Source: Heterocephalus glaber
Lineage: Eukaryota > Chordata > Mammalia > Rodentia > Bathyergidae
Length of the DNA stretch: 64,000 nt
NCBI RefSeq assembly: GCF_000247695.1
Contig: NW_004624805.1
Coordinates: 1,365,433 to 1,429,432, forward strand
Direction: 5' to 3'
The position numbers and the translations under genes were made by a program. A model generated the notes under the pieces. The model was not told the DNA's origin and ran no database searches. It was given only the letters and a program-made list of their open reading frames with translations. Positions 1 to 12,204 of this stretch are shown in pieces (the stretch's first letter is position 1; each line of letters starts with the position of its first letter).

Positions 1-748
1 GTACCCAGCTGTGGAGGAGGCCTTTAGCACGAGCCTTTCAGGAACGCTGCAGATCACCCTATAGCAGGCTCATCATCAGTAACAGGAATGCATAACTACT
101 GTCTACTAGGGTAGACGTGAAATTGCTTGTAAGTCATAAAGGATGTGGCAAAACAAGTTTGAAGCTTTTGAAAAATCTCGGCAGTGGTCTTATTTTAATT
201 ACAAAGGGTCCAGGGTTCCTTTTGATTCAGGCTGGCTAGACAGGCGCTCCTAGGACCCGCACTGTTTTCCCCACTGAGGTGGGGCAGGTACGCATTGGAG
301 GCTCACCCTGGAGGCACGTCCTCATGACAGTGTGAACTAAGTGGCTAAGGGAGTAAGGGAAGCAGTGCTTCGAAAGTTAAGTTTTAGAAAGCAGGCAGGA
401 AAATCCCAGCGACCCTGTCATGTGTACCACCACAGCGTGGCAGGGGCTCCTCTCACAGATTCCGCCACGCCAGGGATCTACAAGTCCTTTCTTGGGCACC
501 AACAACAGATCTGGCTCTACTGAGTACATGGCTTTTTGAAAGCAGAGGTCTTTAAAAGTTGCCGCACAGTAATCAAAGACCACTTGATGGTATGTTTTGA
601 ATTAGTACTAAAAATGAGCACATCAGTTTCTGAGCTCTACCAAAGAGCCACACTTGGAGGAAGTTTGACATCGACCGCAAATGGTGAAATGACATTTCAA
701 TAATCAAGAAAATCATTCCCATTCCCACTTTAAAAATCCTTTTATTCA
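1..748. other. Non-coding sequence, nothing recognised
   Basis: Mixed-composition unique sequence. The short open frames on both strands near 341-583 overlap each other, have no splice context and resemble no known protein. Confidence 0.5.
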
Positions 749-940
749 ACCGGCCGTGCTGAATGCTTCTAACCCCAGGACTCTGGGAGGCTAAGGCAGG
801 GGGATGACCAGTTCAATCAAGCCCAGCCTGGGCAACTTAGTGACTTAATGAGACCCTGGCTGAAAAACAAACAATAAAAGGCGGGGACACATATAGCCCG
901 GTGCGAAAGGCCTGGCTTCGGTGCCTGTACTGAAAAGGAA
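749..940 (+). mobile_element. B1+ID composite SINE, diverged
   Basis: A 7SL-derived left part (ctctgggaggctaaggcagg, cccagcctgggcaacttag, gagaccctggct) is followed by a degraded ID-like right part that retains agcccggtgcgaaaggcctgg. The high divergence suggests an old copy. There is no clear target-site duplication. Confidence 0.75.
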
Positions 941-1546
941 ATCCTCTCATTCAGTGTTTGTCCATGTGGTTGGTACCTTTGCTTCCTCTGCTGCCTTCTT
1001 CTCCCGCTCGGAAATTCCCTTTTAACTGCTCCGTCCTCTCCCCAGTTTCATCCTCAGTCTTCATCTTCAATCCTTTTTACTCCATTGAATAAGTCATCTG
1101 CCTGCCAAAATATAGACACCTGTAGTGGCTTCTGGTTGCTTATTTCAGGACCAAATGTTTTATCATCAAAATCCTTTTTATGTGGAATCATATACCAGAC
1201 TCCCAAAATATAAAAGAGATTTGAAAATGATATTTTAACAGCATCAATGTACAACATGTGTTTATTAAAGGCCATTCAATGGAAACCATATTTGGTTGCA
1301 CAATCACGAGAAAATTCTGGCCTGTTCTCATCCATTATTGCCTTATGTGAGTGGATGTACTAAGGCTAGTACAGTATTTCCCCTGACCACTGATGACACA
1401 GAGAATAATTAACCAAAAAGGAACTTGTGCAAATTCAAATGGATCCCAGTGATAGAAGAAAAGGACTTCGGATCAAGTTCAGCATCAAGACAGGTAGACC
1501 CGCTGCACAGGTCAAACACTGGTAGCCTCCACTGTGATATGGCGAT
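941..1546. other. Non-coding unique sequence
   Basis: No repeat or exon recognised. It is pyrimidine-rich at first and then AT-rich. Confidence 0.4.
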
Positions 1547-1857
1547 AGTTAGCTTACCACCACTGCAACCAAATACCTGGGAAAAAGGAGGAAAGGTTTG
1601 GATTCATGGTTCCAGAGGTTCAGTCCATGGTGAGCTAGTTCCATGGCCTTAGGCCTGTGGCCAGGCGGAAGCATCATGGCAGAAGGGCATGGTAGAGAAA
1701 ATGCGCTTACCTCATGGTGGCCAGGGAGCAGAGAAAGAGGAAAAGAGCCAGAAAGGAGGGGCCTCTCCAAGACCGTGTCCCCATGACCACGCCTGCCAAG
1801 TTTGCTTCATCTCCCAGTGATGCCACAAGCTACGATCCCTTCAGTGGACTAGCCTTC
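1547..1857 (-). mobile_element. MaLR-type LTR, antisense
   Basis: On the + strand it reads as the reverse complement of a mammalian MaLR (MST/MT-like) LTR, with the diagnostic landmarks in order: aaggaggaaaggttt, gaggttcagtccatggt, catcatggcagaagggcatgg, cctcatggtggccagggagcagag and ggggcctctcc. The same landmarks recur at 36.5 and 48.2 kb. It is a solitary LTR with no internal retroviral genes. Confidence 0.75.
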
Positions 1858-2358
1858 TGCAAGCTTCGGCAGCCTTTGGGAGATATTTTAGACCTAAACC
1901 CTAACATATAGGCCTTAACCATAACATATGGAGTGAAAATAGTAAACATGATATCTGCTATAATTTAAAAATACTGTGTGTGTTTCCTTAACGAGAACTG
2001 AAACCAGTCTTTCCAGAACCCCAGGCACCCCACGTAACCACAGTATTAGTGGTCTGATCATTCAAGGCCTTCCCAACTCCACCTTACCAAGAGGGAGGTA
2101 ACATTAGACCTCAGGCCTCTGGGAGGACTCTGCCTCAGTTCCCTCTTCTGTTTAATTGGAGCCATGGACAGTTCACTGAAGATTAAGTGCTCAGGGCAAT
2201 GCACACAGCTGCCTTTCTACTAACACACAATTAGTCTCCACTTGCATCAAATCCTCTCTTCATCGTTCCCTGAACCCCTGGCACTCTCTGGTCTCCGCTT
2301 TTCTTCCTCAAGTTTCCATACTAGGGCAAAAGCAACCCCTCCTTCCCACCTAGGCTTT

Positions 2359-2477
2359 AAGACACACTTTCTTTCCTTTCCTTTTCTTTTTGGTACCCGG
2401 GATCGAACTCAGGACCTTTCGCTTGCAAGGCAGGCGCGGAACCACTGAGCTGAATCCCTGGCCCCAAGACACACTTT
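2359..2477 (-). mobile_element. ID-like SINE (ggatttagctcagtggt subfamily) with 12-bp TSD
   Basis: The reverse complement shows tRNA-like boxes: A-box region ttcagctcagtggttc and B-box gttcgatccc, with a short A-rich tail. It is flanked by a perfect direct repeat AAGACACACTTT at 2359-2370 and 2466-2477, which defines an L1-mediated insertion. The clean duplication implies a fairly recent event. Confidence 0.9.
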
Positions 2478-2689
2478 GACTGAAGGCTTCAGTGGTGCCC
2501 TCCCACAGCCCACTTGTCTGTTCTCCTCTGAGGTCCGTGTGCATTCCTGGAGACTTTTATGCTTCCCCGCATCAGTTCTCCTCGTGTTTGTAGTTGTTTG
2601 TCTGGCTTCCTCCTCTCTGTGCCTCGGTTTCCACAAGGCAGGTCAGAGCTGCTGCTGTTGACTGCTACACCTTCAGGATAGAGCCAGGC

Positions 2690-2766
2690 AGAGGACAGAC
2701 AGCCATAGACAGGTGGACGGATGGATGGACAGGTACGTAGGTAGACAGACAGACAGACGGATAGAT
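2690..2766 (+). repeat. Degenerate (GACA)n/(GATG)n tetranucleotide repeat
   Basis: Imperfect tetramers alternate between gacagaca and ggatggatgg, and (gaca)n is best preserved near 2740-2758. Confidence 0.8.
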
Positions 2767-2920
2767 GCTGACTGCCTGGACTTCTCACTCACTGGACACA
2801 TACCCTACTTTGTCAGGTTTTTTTATATGGCCATTTTAAGTGCTCCATTCTGATGTTTAACTGATCAATCACTCCATTGATTAATAAGGAGAAGGCCAGG
2901 AAAAGAATAGAATTCAGAAC

Positions 2921-3139
2921 AAGGTACAGTGGCACACATTTGAAATTCCAGCTACTTGGGAAGCTGAAACAGGAAGATCACAAGCCAACTTGAACAATTT
3001 AGCAAGATTCTGTCTCAAAAAAATTTTTTTTAATTTTTTTAAAGGCTAGGGATGTAGCTCAGCGATAGAGCACTTGCCTAGCATGCATGAGGCCCTAGGT
3101 TCAATCCCTAGTACTACCAAAAAGAAGAAGAAAAAAGAA
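2921..3139 (+). mobile_element. B1+ID composite SINE
   Basis: The B1 part has ggcacacatttgaaattccagctacttggg and tctgtctcaaaaaa with an A/T-rich linker. The ID part has gatgtagctcagcgatagagcacttgcctagcatgc and ggttcaatccctagtac, followed by an AAG-rich tail. Both halves are in the same orientation. Confidence 0.9.
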
Positions 3140-5007
3140 GTTGGAGGGTGTGAAAGACTGGAATATATTCCCATGGTAAAATATCACTAAAATGTTAGTC
3201 AAGTACCACCAGAGCTTTCAGATTGACCTAAGGGAAGTGAAATATATTCAGGGAATAAATGACACTATGTAACTTGGGGAAAGTGAACCAGATGAATTCT
3301 GTAAACATGTGACAGCTACACAGGAACACTTACAGTCTTTTTTAGGGTAAGAAAAGACTCTCTGGTCCTCCCAGGGCCTCCGACATTCACTGACCTGCCG
3401 ACAAGATGGCACCAGTGGCCATGGGATTCTGGGTAAGCACCACATCCAATTTCCTGGTTCTTGCTCAGGCTTCGCCCATCAGAAAGTCTCGTGTTCAGGC
3501 GAGGCCTGCCTACAGAAGCCCGGCTGAGCTCCTTCTTCTTGCTCCTGGGTTTCAGGTTTGTCACTGGCCTTCCAGGAATGCTGGGTCAGGGCACGGTTAT
3601 AGCAAACAGGGCCCCTTTCTTTCTCCCGTGTGAACCTGACTGTTAGTTTTAGGGCCCACAGTTGCCCCATGCCAGGGCAATCCTCTTTCCTACCTCCTGA
3701 AGCACCTGATGGTGCCTCAGTTGCTCAGAGAGAGGAAAAGGCGAGTTCTTGGGGAGGTGTAGGTAATGCATGGACTCCGATTAGGGCCTTGTTTTCGGCC
3801 AGATGAGGGTAAGGCCAGGGCCTCTGACCCTGGCCTGGTCTGGCTTCCTCCTGGAAGTCTGCAGTAATGAGCAAGGAAGTGCTGGACCCCTTGCTGGGTT
3901 AGGTGGGCAAGGAGACGGCCTCTGCAGCCAGCCTCACAGTCCCTATGTGCTGGAAAGGGGAGGTGGCGATATTTCCAGGGGTGGCCCTGGCAGTAAGTGT
4001 ACTCATGTGGGCTTCATTAAATGATGTGTCCTGCAGAATGTGGAAAGTCTCCCAGCCACGTACAGCACACACGGCTCACCAGGCAGAAGCTGGTTTGAAT
4101 GTGAACCTGTACAGAGCCCAGCCTGCTGACAAGCAGACGGTGGTGCCCAGGGACACCTCAAGCTTTACGACTACATATTTAAACATTTATGAGACTTGAA
4201 CTGTGTTCTATTAAAATGGTTTTTAAAAAAGGCAAGGAAAAAAATCAAAATCCCGGGCCTTCTAGTAAGGGTAATTAGCCCCAAATGTTTCATAAAGCGT
4301 CTGATAGCATTCTGGTTTTAAGCTCCTTTCCCAGGCCTGTTAGAGATAAAGAGAAGAAAGGAGTCTATTAAAAATTCATTATTAAAAAATCACATAGCCA
4401 AACAAGCATCTGGACCAGTGTTTAGGGGGAGGGTAACTGAGGCCTCATCCAAGGTGAGAGACTAAAGTGTTCTGCAGAGAAAATGCCTGCCATGTGGGCT
4501 TGGCTGCTTTCTTCACACCTGTGGAAGAAATTCCCCTTTTCCTCCATCCCCACTGGCCCTAGGCCTGGATCCGCCTGCGTGGCGTGGGCCATCCTGCTGC
4601 CTGGCCTGGGTCTGCCCTGTCCATCGTTCCCTCTGCTGGGGAGAGCCAGGAGAGTGGCCGAGCAGTAGCAGCAACGCCACATCCAGCCAGGGCAGCCCCT
4701 GCCGGGTCCTACGCATAGCTAAGGCTCAGCTGACTGCCCCCTCCCCACCGTGAGGCCACACATCTGGGCTCCCTGGCCCGGTCTTGTGTGCCGCTGCGTG
4801 CTCCAGCACACCCATCTTCCTCAGAAAGCATCTCCTGAGCTTCCTCACTCTACAGGAGGGGCGGCCCGAGCAACCAGTCAGCAACTGAGGCCGCAGGCGT
4901 CTGCAGAAACAGCTAGGACTGAAGGAGCAGAGGAGGCGTGGCTGTTGGGGCACTGAGTGAACCTCGACCTTTGGCCTGAGCTAATCTCCAATCTATCTAT
5001 CATCTAT
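3140..5007. other. Non-coding unique sequence
   Basis: Mostly unique and moderately GC-rich from 3.4 to 4.9 kb. Short open frames exist on both strands but none carries a recognisable domain or good splice signals. A short atct run lies at 4991-5005. Confidence 0.4.
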
Positions 5008-5008
5008 T

Positions 5009-5121
5009 TATCAAGACAGAGTCTCTAAATGACCAAGCTTCCAAGGCTGGACTTGACCTTGCAATCCTCCTGTCTCAGCCCCCAGAGTGCTGGAATCACG
5101 AGTGAACACCACCCCAGCTCA
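5009..5121 (-). mobile_element. B1 SINE, antisense
   Basis: The + strand shows caagacagagtctctaaatgaccaagc, aaggctggacttgaccttgcaatcctcctgtctcagcc and gtgctggaatcacgag, which is the reverse complement of a B1 monomer. Confidence 0.85.
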
Positions 5122-5162
5122 GAGCACATTTCCATCTAATCCCAGGGAAACACCTGAGCCTA

Positions 5163-6113
5163 TTTTTCCATTTTAGTTTGTTTAGTTTATTAACACATGT
5201 GCACAGTACACAATGTTCACAATCCCTGGGAGGACTTGGTAATGTGCACACCATCATCATTCCTTCCCCCATCCCATTTCCCTCCCTCCCTCCCTGCCTC
5301 CCCTCCCGCCATGCCTTGATCCCCTTCCTTTTCTTGGTGTGTGTTTATGGTGCATCACGGTCGCACTCCTTGTGTGGAGATGGCACACGATCTTAGCACA
5401 TCCCAAGTCCTTTGCTCCTTCCTTAGCCCTTCAGCCCTTTCCCACCCTCCATCTCTGGACCTCCTTCCCCTTTGAGATGGATCTATCTTTCCACTTCTAC
5501 TGTCTTTTATTTTGCTCTTTATTTTTACTGTGGGATTCTCATATGAGAGAAAATATGTGATGTTTAATCTTGTGTGTCTGGTTTATTTCACTTACCATTA
5601 TGGTCTCAAGGGGCATCCATTTTCCTACAAATGGCTCAAGTTTATCTCTCTTTATGGCAGAGTAGTGCTCCATTGTGTGTAAATAGCACATTTTATCCAT
5701 TCATCAGTTGATGGACATAGAGGACTGCTCCCAAGATTCAGCTATTGTAAATGGTGCTGCTATAAATATGAGCATGCATAGATCGCTGTAATACGATGTC
5801 TTTAACTCTTTGGGGAAGATACCTAGAAGGGTAATAGCAAGGTCATGTGGAATTTCTAGTTTTCGTTTTCTGAGGAATCTGCACACTGATTTCCATAGTT
5901 CCAGGTTTGTACTAGTTTAATTCCCACCAGTAATGGAGAAGGGTTCCCTTTTCCCACAACCTCACAAGCACTTGTTATTGTTGGATTTTGGGATGGTGGC
6001 CGTTCTTTCTGGTCTGAGATGGAATCTCAGTGTTGTTTTAATTGGCATTTCTCTAATGGCCAGTTGTGTTGGGCATCTCTTCGTGTATTCATTGGCCGTC
6101 TTCACTTCTCTCT
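5163..6113 (-). mobile_element. L1 3' end (5'-truncated), antisense
   Basis: Read on the minus strand this is the end of L1 ORF2 plus the 3'UTR. The + strand shows the usual antisense landmarks: the pyrimidine-rich 3'UTR block (ccctccctccctccctgcc, 5280), tatggcagagtagtgctccatt, atccattcatcagttgatgg, gctgctataaatatgagc, taattcccaccagtaatgg and attggcatttctctaatggcc. ORF2 is interrupted and cannot be functional. The copy lacks ORF1 and most of ORF2. Confidence 0.9.
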
Positions 6114-6423
6114 GACTCTGTGGTGAAGGGCGTGGCCTCTGTCTCATAAACACAGGCAGACAGCTGTGTTGGTTCTGATGTCACCTGCCTGGTGGGGTCC
6201 TGGTGGATGGTCTCACCCTGTCCAGCTGTTGGCTCTCTTTTCTGGAGGGGAAAGGATGCTTGAGCGCTCTTACTGGTGAGCCCATGACCCAAGGCTTTTC
6301 CTTCACACTGTGCCCTCTCCCTGGAGCAGGGCCACTCTGTCCCAGGCCTCCCTGAGCGGGACTTTAGCAGCTCTTAATCCCAGCGGTCCAGCCTGCATGC
6401 CCACCACAGCCATGTGTGTTTGC

Positions 6424-6602
6424 AGTACTAGGGTTTGAACCTGGAGCCTTCACACCAAGCTACATCCCAGTCATTTTTTAAATTTTGAGACAGGGTCTCC
6501 CCAAGTCACTCAGTTCCCCTGTCTGGGCTCCAACTTGCAGTCCTCCTGTTTCAGCCTACCAGAGTGCCAGAGTTACAGGCATGCACTGTCCCCAACTCCA
6601 TA
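6424..6602 (-). mobile_element. B1+ID composite SINE, antisense
   Basis: The + strand reads gcagtactagggtttgaacc (ID B-box in reverse), then ttttgagacagggtctcccc and tcctcctgtttcagcctaccagagtg (B1 in reverse). Confidence 0.85.
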
Positions 6603-8570
6603 GCAGGTGTTTTTAAAGGCAACATTGATATTTGGCTCCTGTATTATCTAAAAAGAATGAAAATCACTCACCTTATACACACTCGAGAACACCTCTGATT
6701 TGGGTTTTTCATCGAATCAACTGTTTTGATGAGAAGTTTCCTCTGGAGTTGGTGCCCTTCCTGGACGCTTTGCCATGCTGAGGAATCACAACACATGGAA
6801 GTATGCAGTGTGAAAATTCACCCTGCAGCTCCCAGCAACTTCATACAGTTTATAATGAGCGAAATTCCCGGCCTGCATGTGAGTGGAGATGTGACACTGC
6901 CGCTGCCCACCTTGGGTTTTCCACATTTTGTTTCTTCCAAGGAAGACAAAAACAGAAGCTATTTCTTTTTAAACCTTTTCTTTACCATCTGGAAGAAGTC
7001 TTTCTGGCTGGGCACAGAATTCAGGCTCTGTCTTGATGGGTATAAAATCTGCCCTTTCTGGGCATCCTGGGCACGAGTGCCAAGGCTCGAGTCTGCTTAG
7101 TCTGGGAAACTGTCAGCCTTGGCCTCCCCCTGCAGGGCCAAGGGGGGCCCGCAGTCTCGGGTGTCTGGGGAGGTTGCTCAGGCGGCTCCTTGCTCCCCGC
7201 GGGGTGCCCTGCCTGTGTGGAGATGGCCATAGCAGAGGGGCTGTCAGCGCCTCAGGGAGCCTTGGCGCTTTCATTTGCAGGGAGTCAGAACCTTTCTGGG
7301 CCATTTACCGCAGTGCTGAGCGGTCCTCAGGGTGAGGAACCAGGAAGGACAGGGCTCCTTCCTCACAGGCTGTCCTGAGGCCCGGGTACCACCCGGAGCA
7401 CGGTCTCGAGCTCGCCTGGTGCCTGCCGGCTGCGCCCCAAGGGAGAGAGCAGGACTCGTCATCGCGGGAGACCCCAGGGGCTCCTGCCACGGTCCTTGGG
7501 CCATCGAGTTGGTACCTGACGAGACGGGGGTTCCGGGCCAGGAAACGTTGAGCCTGCTGTGCAGGACAGAGCCTCACCCCAGCCCGGGCACTTCCTGCTA
7601 AGCAGCTGCCAGACCCCACTGCAGCTCTGCCAGCAGCACCTCCAGGCGCCCATGAGCCTGTGCGGCATTCCCGCTTCTGCTCTCCTCCTGCCTGTTTCGT
7701 TTGGCGCGGCTGCTCTCTGTCCTTAGCATGCTGTCTTTACTTATCCTTCATTGGCTACACTTACTTTGTGTGGTACTAAGTCAGACTGGCGGTCAGGTCC
7801 TCGTGAGCCCGTAGGCTCCTCCCACCCAGAGTCCTGACTCGGGCTGCAGCGGCACCGCGGAGCTGAGAGCCAGCGCCGCCGGGTTGCGCACCAGCCGTGT
7901 CACCGCTGGCATGCGGAAGCTGTCTGGCCACACTGGTGCAGGTGGGCACGGAGACACGACACGCGTTCCGAGCTGGGCCTGTGGACAAGGCCCAGAGTCA
8001 GGGTGCTTGAAGGGCCAGGTCGATGCGCCCCACTGTGACCCTGCTGTCCCCCAAGGTAGCATTCTGCACCTCCCTGTCTCAGCCTCCCGTCCTGGTCAAG
8101 GCTGAGTTGCCCTCCATTCCGCAGTGCTCTCAGGACCCCAGGCAGGAGAGTCAGCGGGTGTGAAGGGCGGGATGGAGTCGCTCGGCTCCAGAGTTTCAGC
8201 TCACAGGCTGAGAGAGAAGCATCTCAGGGGAGATTCCAGGTTCAGCACACGGGTGTGCGTTTCCCGAGGGCAACTGTGCAGTGGAGCCCCTCAGGGAGGG
8301 GAGGGAGACCCCAGCGGCTTGCAGCCCCCACAGCACTTGGCGTGATCTGAGGGGCCAGCGAGGGGAGCCCAGCAGACGCTGGATGGTGGCCATGGCCTTA
8401 GCTTCAGCGGACGCTGACCCCCAGGAAGCAGGAGCAGGCCGCAGACTTGGATCCACCGCGCACACGGGCTGTTGTGATGTCCCTGCCGCACCCGGGGCCA
8501 GCCGCTCTCGGTGGGCACGAGTGGACAAGCGTTGAGTTATTTGCTCATGTTTATTTAAAAGAGCTGTCCT
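6603..8570. other. GC-rich non-coding unique sequence
   Basis: From about 7.1 to 8.5 kb the DNA is GC-rich with scattered CpGs, which produces many overlapping open frames on both strands. None shows a domain, and CpG density is well below that of the island at 41 kb. Confidence 0.4.
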
Positions 8571-8700
8571 AGGGCCAGGGATTTTTTATTTTGAGACAAA
8601 GCCTCACCAAGTCGCCCAGGCAAGACTTGAACTTGCTGTCCTCCTGCCTCAGCCTCCCTCAGAGCTGGGATTCCAGGCATGCACCCCCATGCGCAGCTGG
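8571..8700 (-). mobile_element. B1 SINE, antisense
   Basis: The + strand shows ttttgagacaaagcctcaccaag, cgcccaggcaagacttgaac, cctcctgcctcagcctccctcag and gattccaggcatgcacc. Confidence 0.9.
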
Positions 8701-11061
8701 AAAATAATGCCTTACTGAGCCTTATCGGTGTAGATCCTGTGTGACTTACAAAATATTTCACTGATCAGGATATGGAGCTTCATTTTCCAAGTAAGGTGCT
8801 GAGATGAGAAAGACTTCTCACTGCCAGAGGGGAGTCAACCCGGGCTGTGCGCCGACTTCCCTTGCCATGGTGACACTAGGGAGCGACGCAGGTAGAAACT
8901 GCCAGGAAGGACGCGCCTCTGTGCAGCAGCACTGGCTGTGTTAGCTCTGTGGGCTAATTCCAGAGTTCTATCCCTCTCTCTTAGTCAGGCCTGTTGCTAA
9001 ATTGGGAATATTTCCATATCATTGGCCTTTGACATAGGGACATTTTTCTGGAGAAGAAAAAATATTCAAACTTTCACGTTAATGCTGGGAAAGTACAACC
9101 CTCAAAAATGTGGCCGTTTCTAAAGTCAGAGCCAGTCTGAAGTTTATATTACACATAAATCCCGCTTGTCATGCCAGGGAGACAAGTCAAGGGTTGACAG
9201 TTAAGCTGGCCAAGCTGAAATGTTTCCTGAAGAAATTAGAATTCCCAAATAATGTATTACAGCTGCTACTTTATGAAAAATAGAGGCAAGTTTGGTTTGG
9301 TAATCTCATGATAAAATAAGAAGTAAATCCAAAATATAACTAAAATCATGTGGTTAACAATTTTCAAAACCTCAAATGATCTCCAGGTTGGTTTCTCTCC
9401 TTAATCTCATCCTATCCTGATTAATCCCAGGATGCTCCCAACAATGTGAAGCACAGGATTGGTACCGGAATTGAATCCCTACAACTATTTCATTGGTGGT
9501 GCTTCCCACGCCCGGCCACTTCCTCCTAACCAGGGTTTCTCAGCCTCACTTTCATGACTTGGGGCAGATACTCCCTCATCCGGGGAGGGATGGGGCCTGT
9601 GTTTAGCCTTTAGCAGTGTCCCTGGCTTCCACCCATCAGATGCCAGCAATACCCCCCGCCTGTGGCAACTGAACACATCTCCACACGTTGCCAGCTATGC
9701 CCCTGGGCTTGGGGAGAGGCAGAATCTCCCCAGCTGAGAACCTCTGTTAGCCCCTTCATGCCCACTTCACAGCTTTGGCAAAGTTTAACCTAAAATTTGT
9801 GCTGGATGCATATACGATATTATAATACATTGAGACTCAGAACAGAGCAAAAAGTAGTGAATTTAAGGCATAACAAGCAAGACCTATGAACATAAGAAAA
9901 GCTTTTCAAGTATTGAGGATGGTTAATTATGAACTATATCCTGTGCCATTCTTCAAAGTTCTTTTAAAATTATATTATCTATAGTGGGTGGCTTATAGTG
10001 GCTAGTAGATAGAAAAGAATTCTCTTAGTCCTTTTTCAGACTAGGTGCTTGATTTCTTTCAAAGTAAACAAAAAGGATAAATAGAAAGGCATGTGGATGT
10101 GCGAGAATACAAAGGAAACCTAAATTAATTCATTATTTTACAGGCAGTTTCCCCCTTCCTTAAATGAAGAATTAGGCACAGGAGGATAGAAGAATGTGCT
10201 TAAACGAGAAACAGCACAGAATGAAATTGAGAGGTTAGTGGGTCATTCATAATGTGATATGATCGAGTACAATTAAGAGATTTGCCGACTGATAAATGTT
10301 TCCGAATACACGTGGCTCTAACTGCTCTTCCATCCCTTTCACTGGGAATGGATTTACGGATTGAAGAGCTGTTTAATTTTTAATTTTAAGTCCTTTTATA
10401 AATTCCGGTTTTATTAATCTTCATCATAAATTATAATTTATGAGCACAGATGCCTAACAGGGCCTCAGGGTTCTGGCTCACAAAGGAAAATGAGTATCAC
10501 TCTGCAGAAAGGCAGGAGGCAGCCGCCTGTGCAGAGCCTGGGGGTGTGCCTTCGGCTGGGGTGACCCTAACCCCAGCAGACACCCCTCCACAGGTGAGGA
10601 ACAGCACCCTAGTGTAAGCAGCCTGTCCAAGGCACTCTGACATCCCAGGCGCTGAGGAGTCTTAGCTGTCTGCTCTCGAACCTGAAGTCCTTTTCTCTCG
10701 TCTCTTCCTGCCCCGCTGGACAAAGGCTTCCTCAGCGATCCTTCCAGATCATTCCAGATCCCCGGAAGTGCCACTGCGATCAGAGCCTGAGCACCTGGAC
10801 CCCACCAGGGCTCACTCTTGGTGGGGTTCTGTCCTCTCTCCCAGGACCGTTGCCCCCAGTGGCCCTGTGTTTAGTATCTGAGGACCCTCGGCACTGATTT
10901 CCACAGAGGCCACACAAATGTGCACAGCAAGGTAGAAGGGTTTCTTTCCCCATACTGTCGCCAGCGGTTATTGTTTTCTTGTGTTCTTCATGGTAGGTTT
11001 TCTGACTCGGTGAGGTAGACTCTCAAGACAGTTCGGCTTGCCTTTCCCTGGTGGCCAGAGA
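8701..11061. other. Repeat-poor AT-rich block, candidate regulatory sequence
   Basis: No interspersed repeat was recognised across about 2.3 kb, which is unusual here. The 9.8-10.5 kb part is AT-rich and ends with a 20-bp perfect palindrome (10424-10443). Whether it is conserved cannot be judged from one sequence. Confidence 0.35.
10424..10443. promoter_or_regulatory. 20-bp perfect palindrome TCATAAATTATAATTTATGA
   Basis: The sequence equals its own reverse complement over all 20 bases. Each arm contains TTTATG/CATAAA, the type of core bound by CDX and posterior HOX homeodomains, around a central AATTATAATT. Binding is inferred only. Confidence 0.4.
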
Positions 11062-11310
11062 TAGAAACAGAAGTCTGTTGCTCACAGTTCTGGGGCTGGG
11101 AAGGCCAGGCCACACACTCAGGACCTGCCCGGCGGCCCACGCGTGGATGGCCATCCTCTCACTGTGTCCTCATGTTGCTCTCTGTGGTCTCTATGGTGAC
11201 ACTAATTCTATTCACAAAGGCTCCCCTTGTGAGCCAGTACCTCCAAGGCCCCGCCTCCTAATATCATCACCGTGGGAGTTAGGACTCCAACATGTGCGCT
11301 TGGGGGATTG
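11062..11310 (-). mobile_element. MaLR/MLT1-type LTR, antisense
   Basis: Landmarks of the reverse-complement MLT1/MST LTR appear in order: ttgctcacagttctggggctgg, ctctcactgtgtcctcatgt, ccccgcctcctaatatcatcaccgtgg and ttaggactccaacatgtg. Solitary and degraded. Confidence 0.75.
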
Positions 11311-12204
11311 GATGCTCAGTCTAGCTGAAGAGCTTTCTCTCAGTGTGCCCCAGGTGAGTACGGGGCGGACCAAGGGCCCCAGTCCGGGGCAGCAGCGCAC
11401 TCTCCGACAGTTGCTCTGGGCCGATTCCCGCTCCTCCGCCCTCAGTGACCTCAAAGGACAGCTGCTGTCTGCACCAACAAGGTGCCCAGAGAAGCTCCCT
11501 CCTCCTCCCATGCTCATCGCCCACCCACTCCCGGAGCTTTCCTGAACTACACACATCTGTCCTACACTTACTCGCTTGCCAGCACCTCCTGGGCAGGATT
11601 ATATCCACTTTCCTATGCCTCCTTCCCCGCAAGATCTTATATGTTGTTCGATATAGTGAGTCAGTGTTTGGCCAGCAGAGAAGCTGAATACATTCCCCTG
11701 GGGTAGCAGACTTTCCAGGGTAGCTACAAGGCAGCAGAGGAGGAAGGAGACCCCGCTCCAGGGTGCCCTGGGCAGCAAAAAACACAAGGCCCAAGGGCCG
11801 GGCAGACCTGAGTCACCGGCCTCCCACCCACAGGTGTGTGCCTGCCAGGAATCTCGGAATGTCCTGAGCCTCAGTTCTCGGTCGGTGGAAGGAGCCAGCA
11901 GCACCTCAGCTTCCAGGGCTGCTCTGGGAGAATGTGTGATTGACAGGAGCAGGGCACAGGTGGGACTGCAGAGGGCTCAGCAGAGGGCCCCCAGGGCTCC
12001 CCTGCTCAAAGGGCCTTGCTTTGCTTCACCCCCGCAAATAAGTATCAGAGATGACAAAGCCTTCTCTAGCTTCTTCTCTGGAGAATTTGTGAGCCTAATG
12101 CAACGCTGTTCTTCTCTAAAACTGTCCACGCACAGTGTTGGGGTTTTCTGGAGGACCATGTGCTATGGCTTCTAAGACGAGAGCTACTGCTCCAGTGCCG
12201 CCGT

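Noticed and set aside
5163..6113. Possible active L1 source element
   Set aside because: It is 5'-truncated, keeps only the ORF2 end and 3'UTR, and its frame is interrupted.
7130..7520. Second CpG island
   Set aside because: GC-rich, but CpGs are sparse and scattered compared with 41.0-41.9 kb, and no donor or promoter arrangement stands out.
11051..11545. 164-residue plus-strand open frame
   Set aside because: Its first half lies in an antisense MaLR LTR, so it is not a gene.
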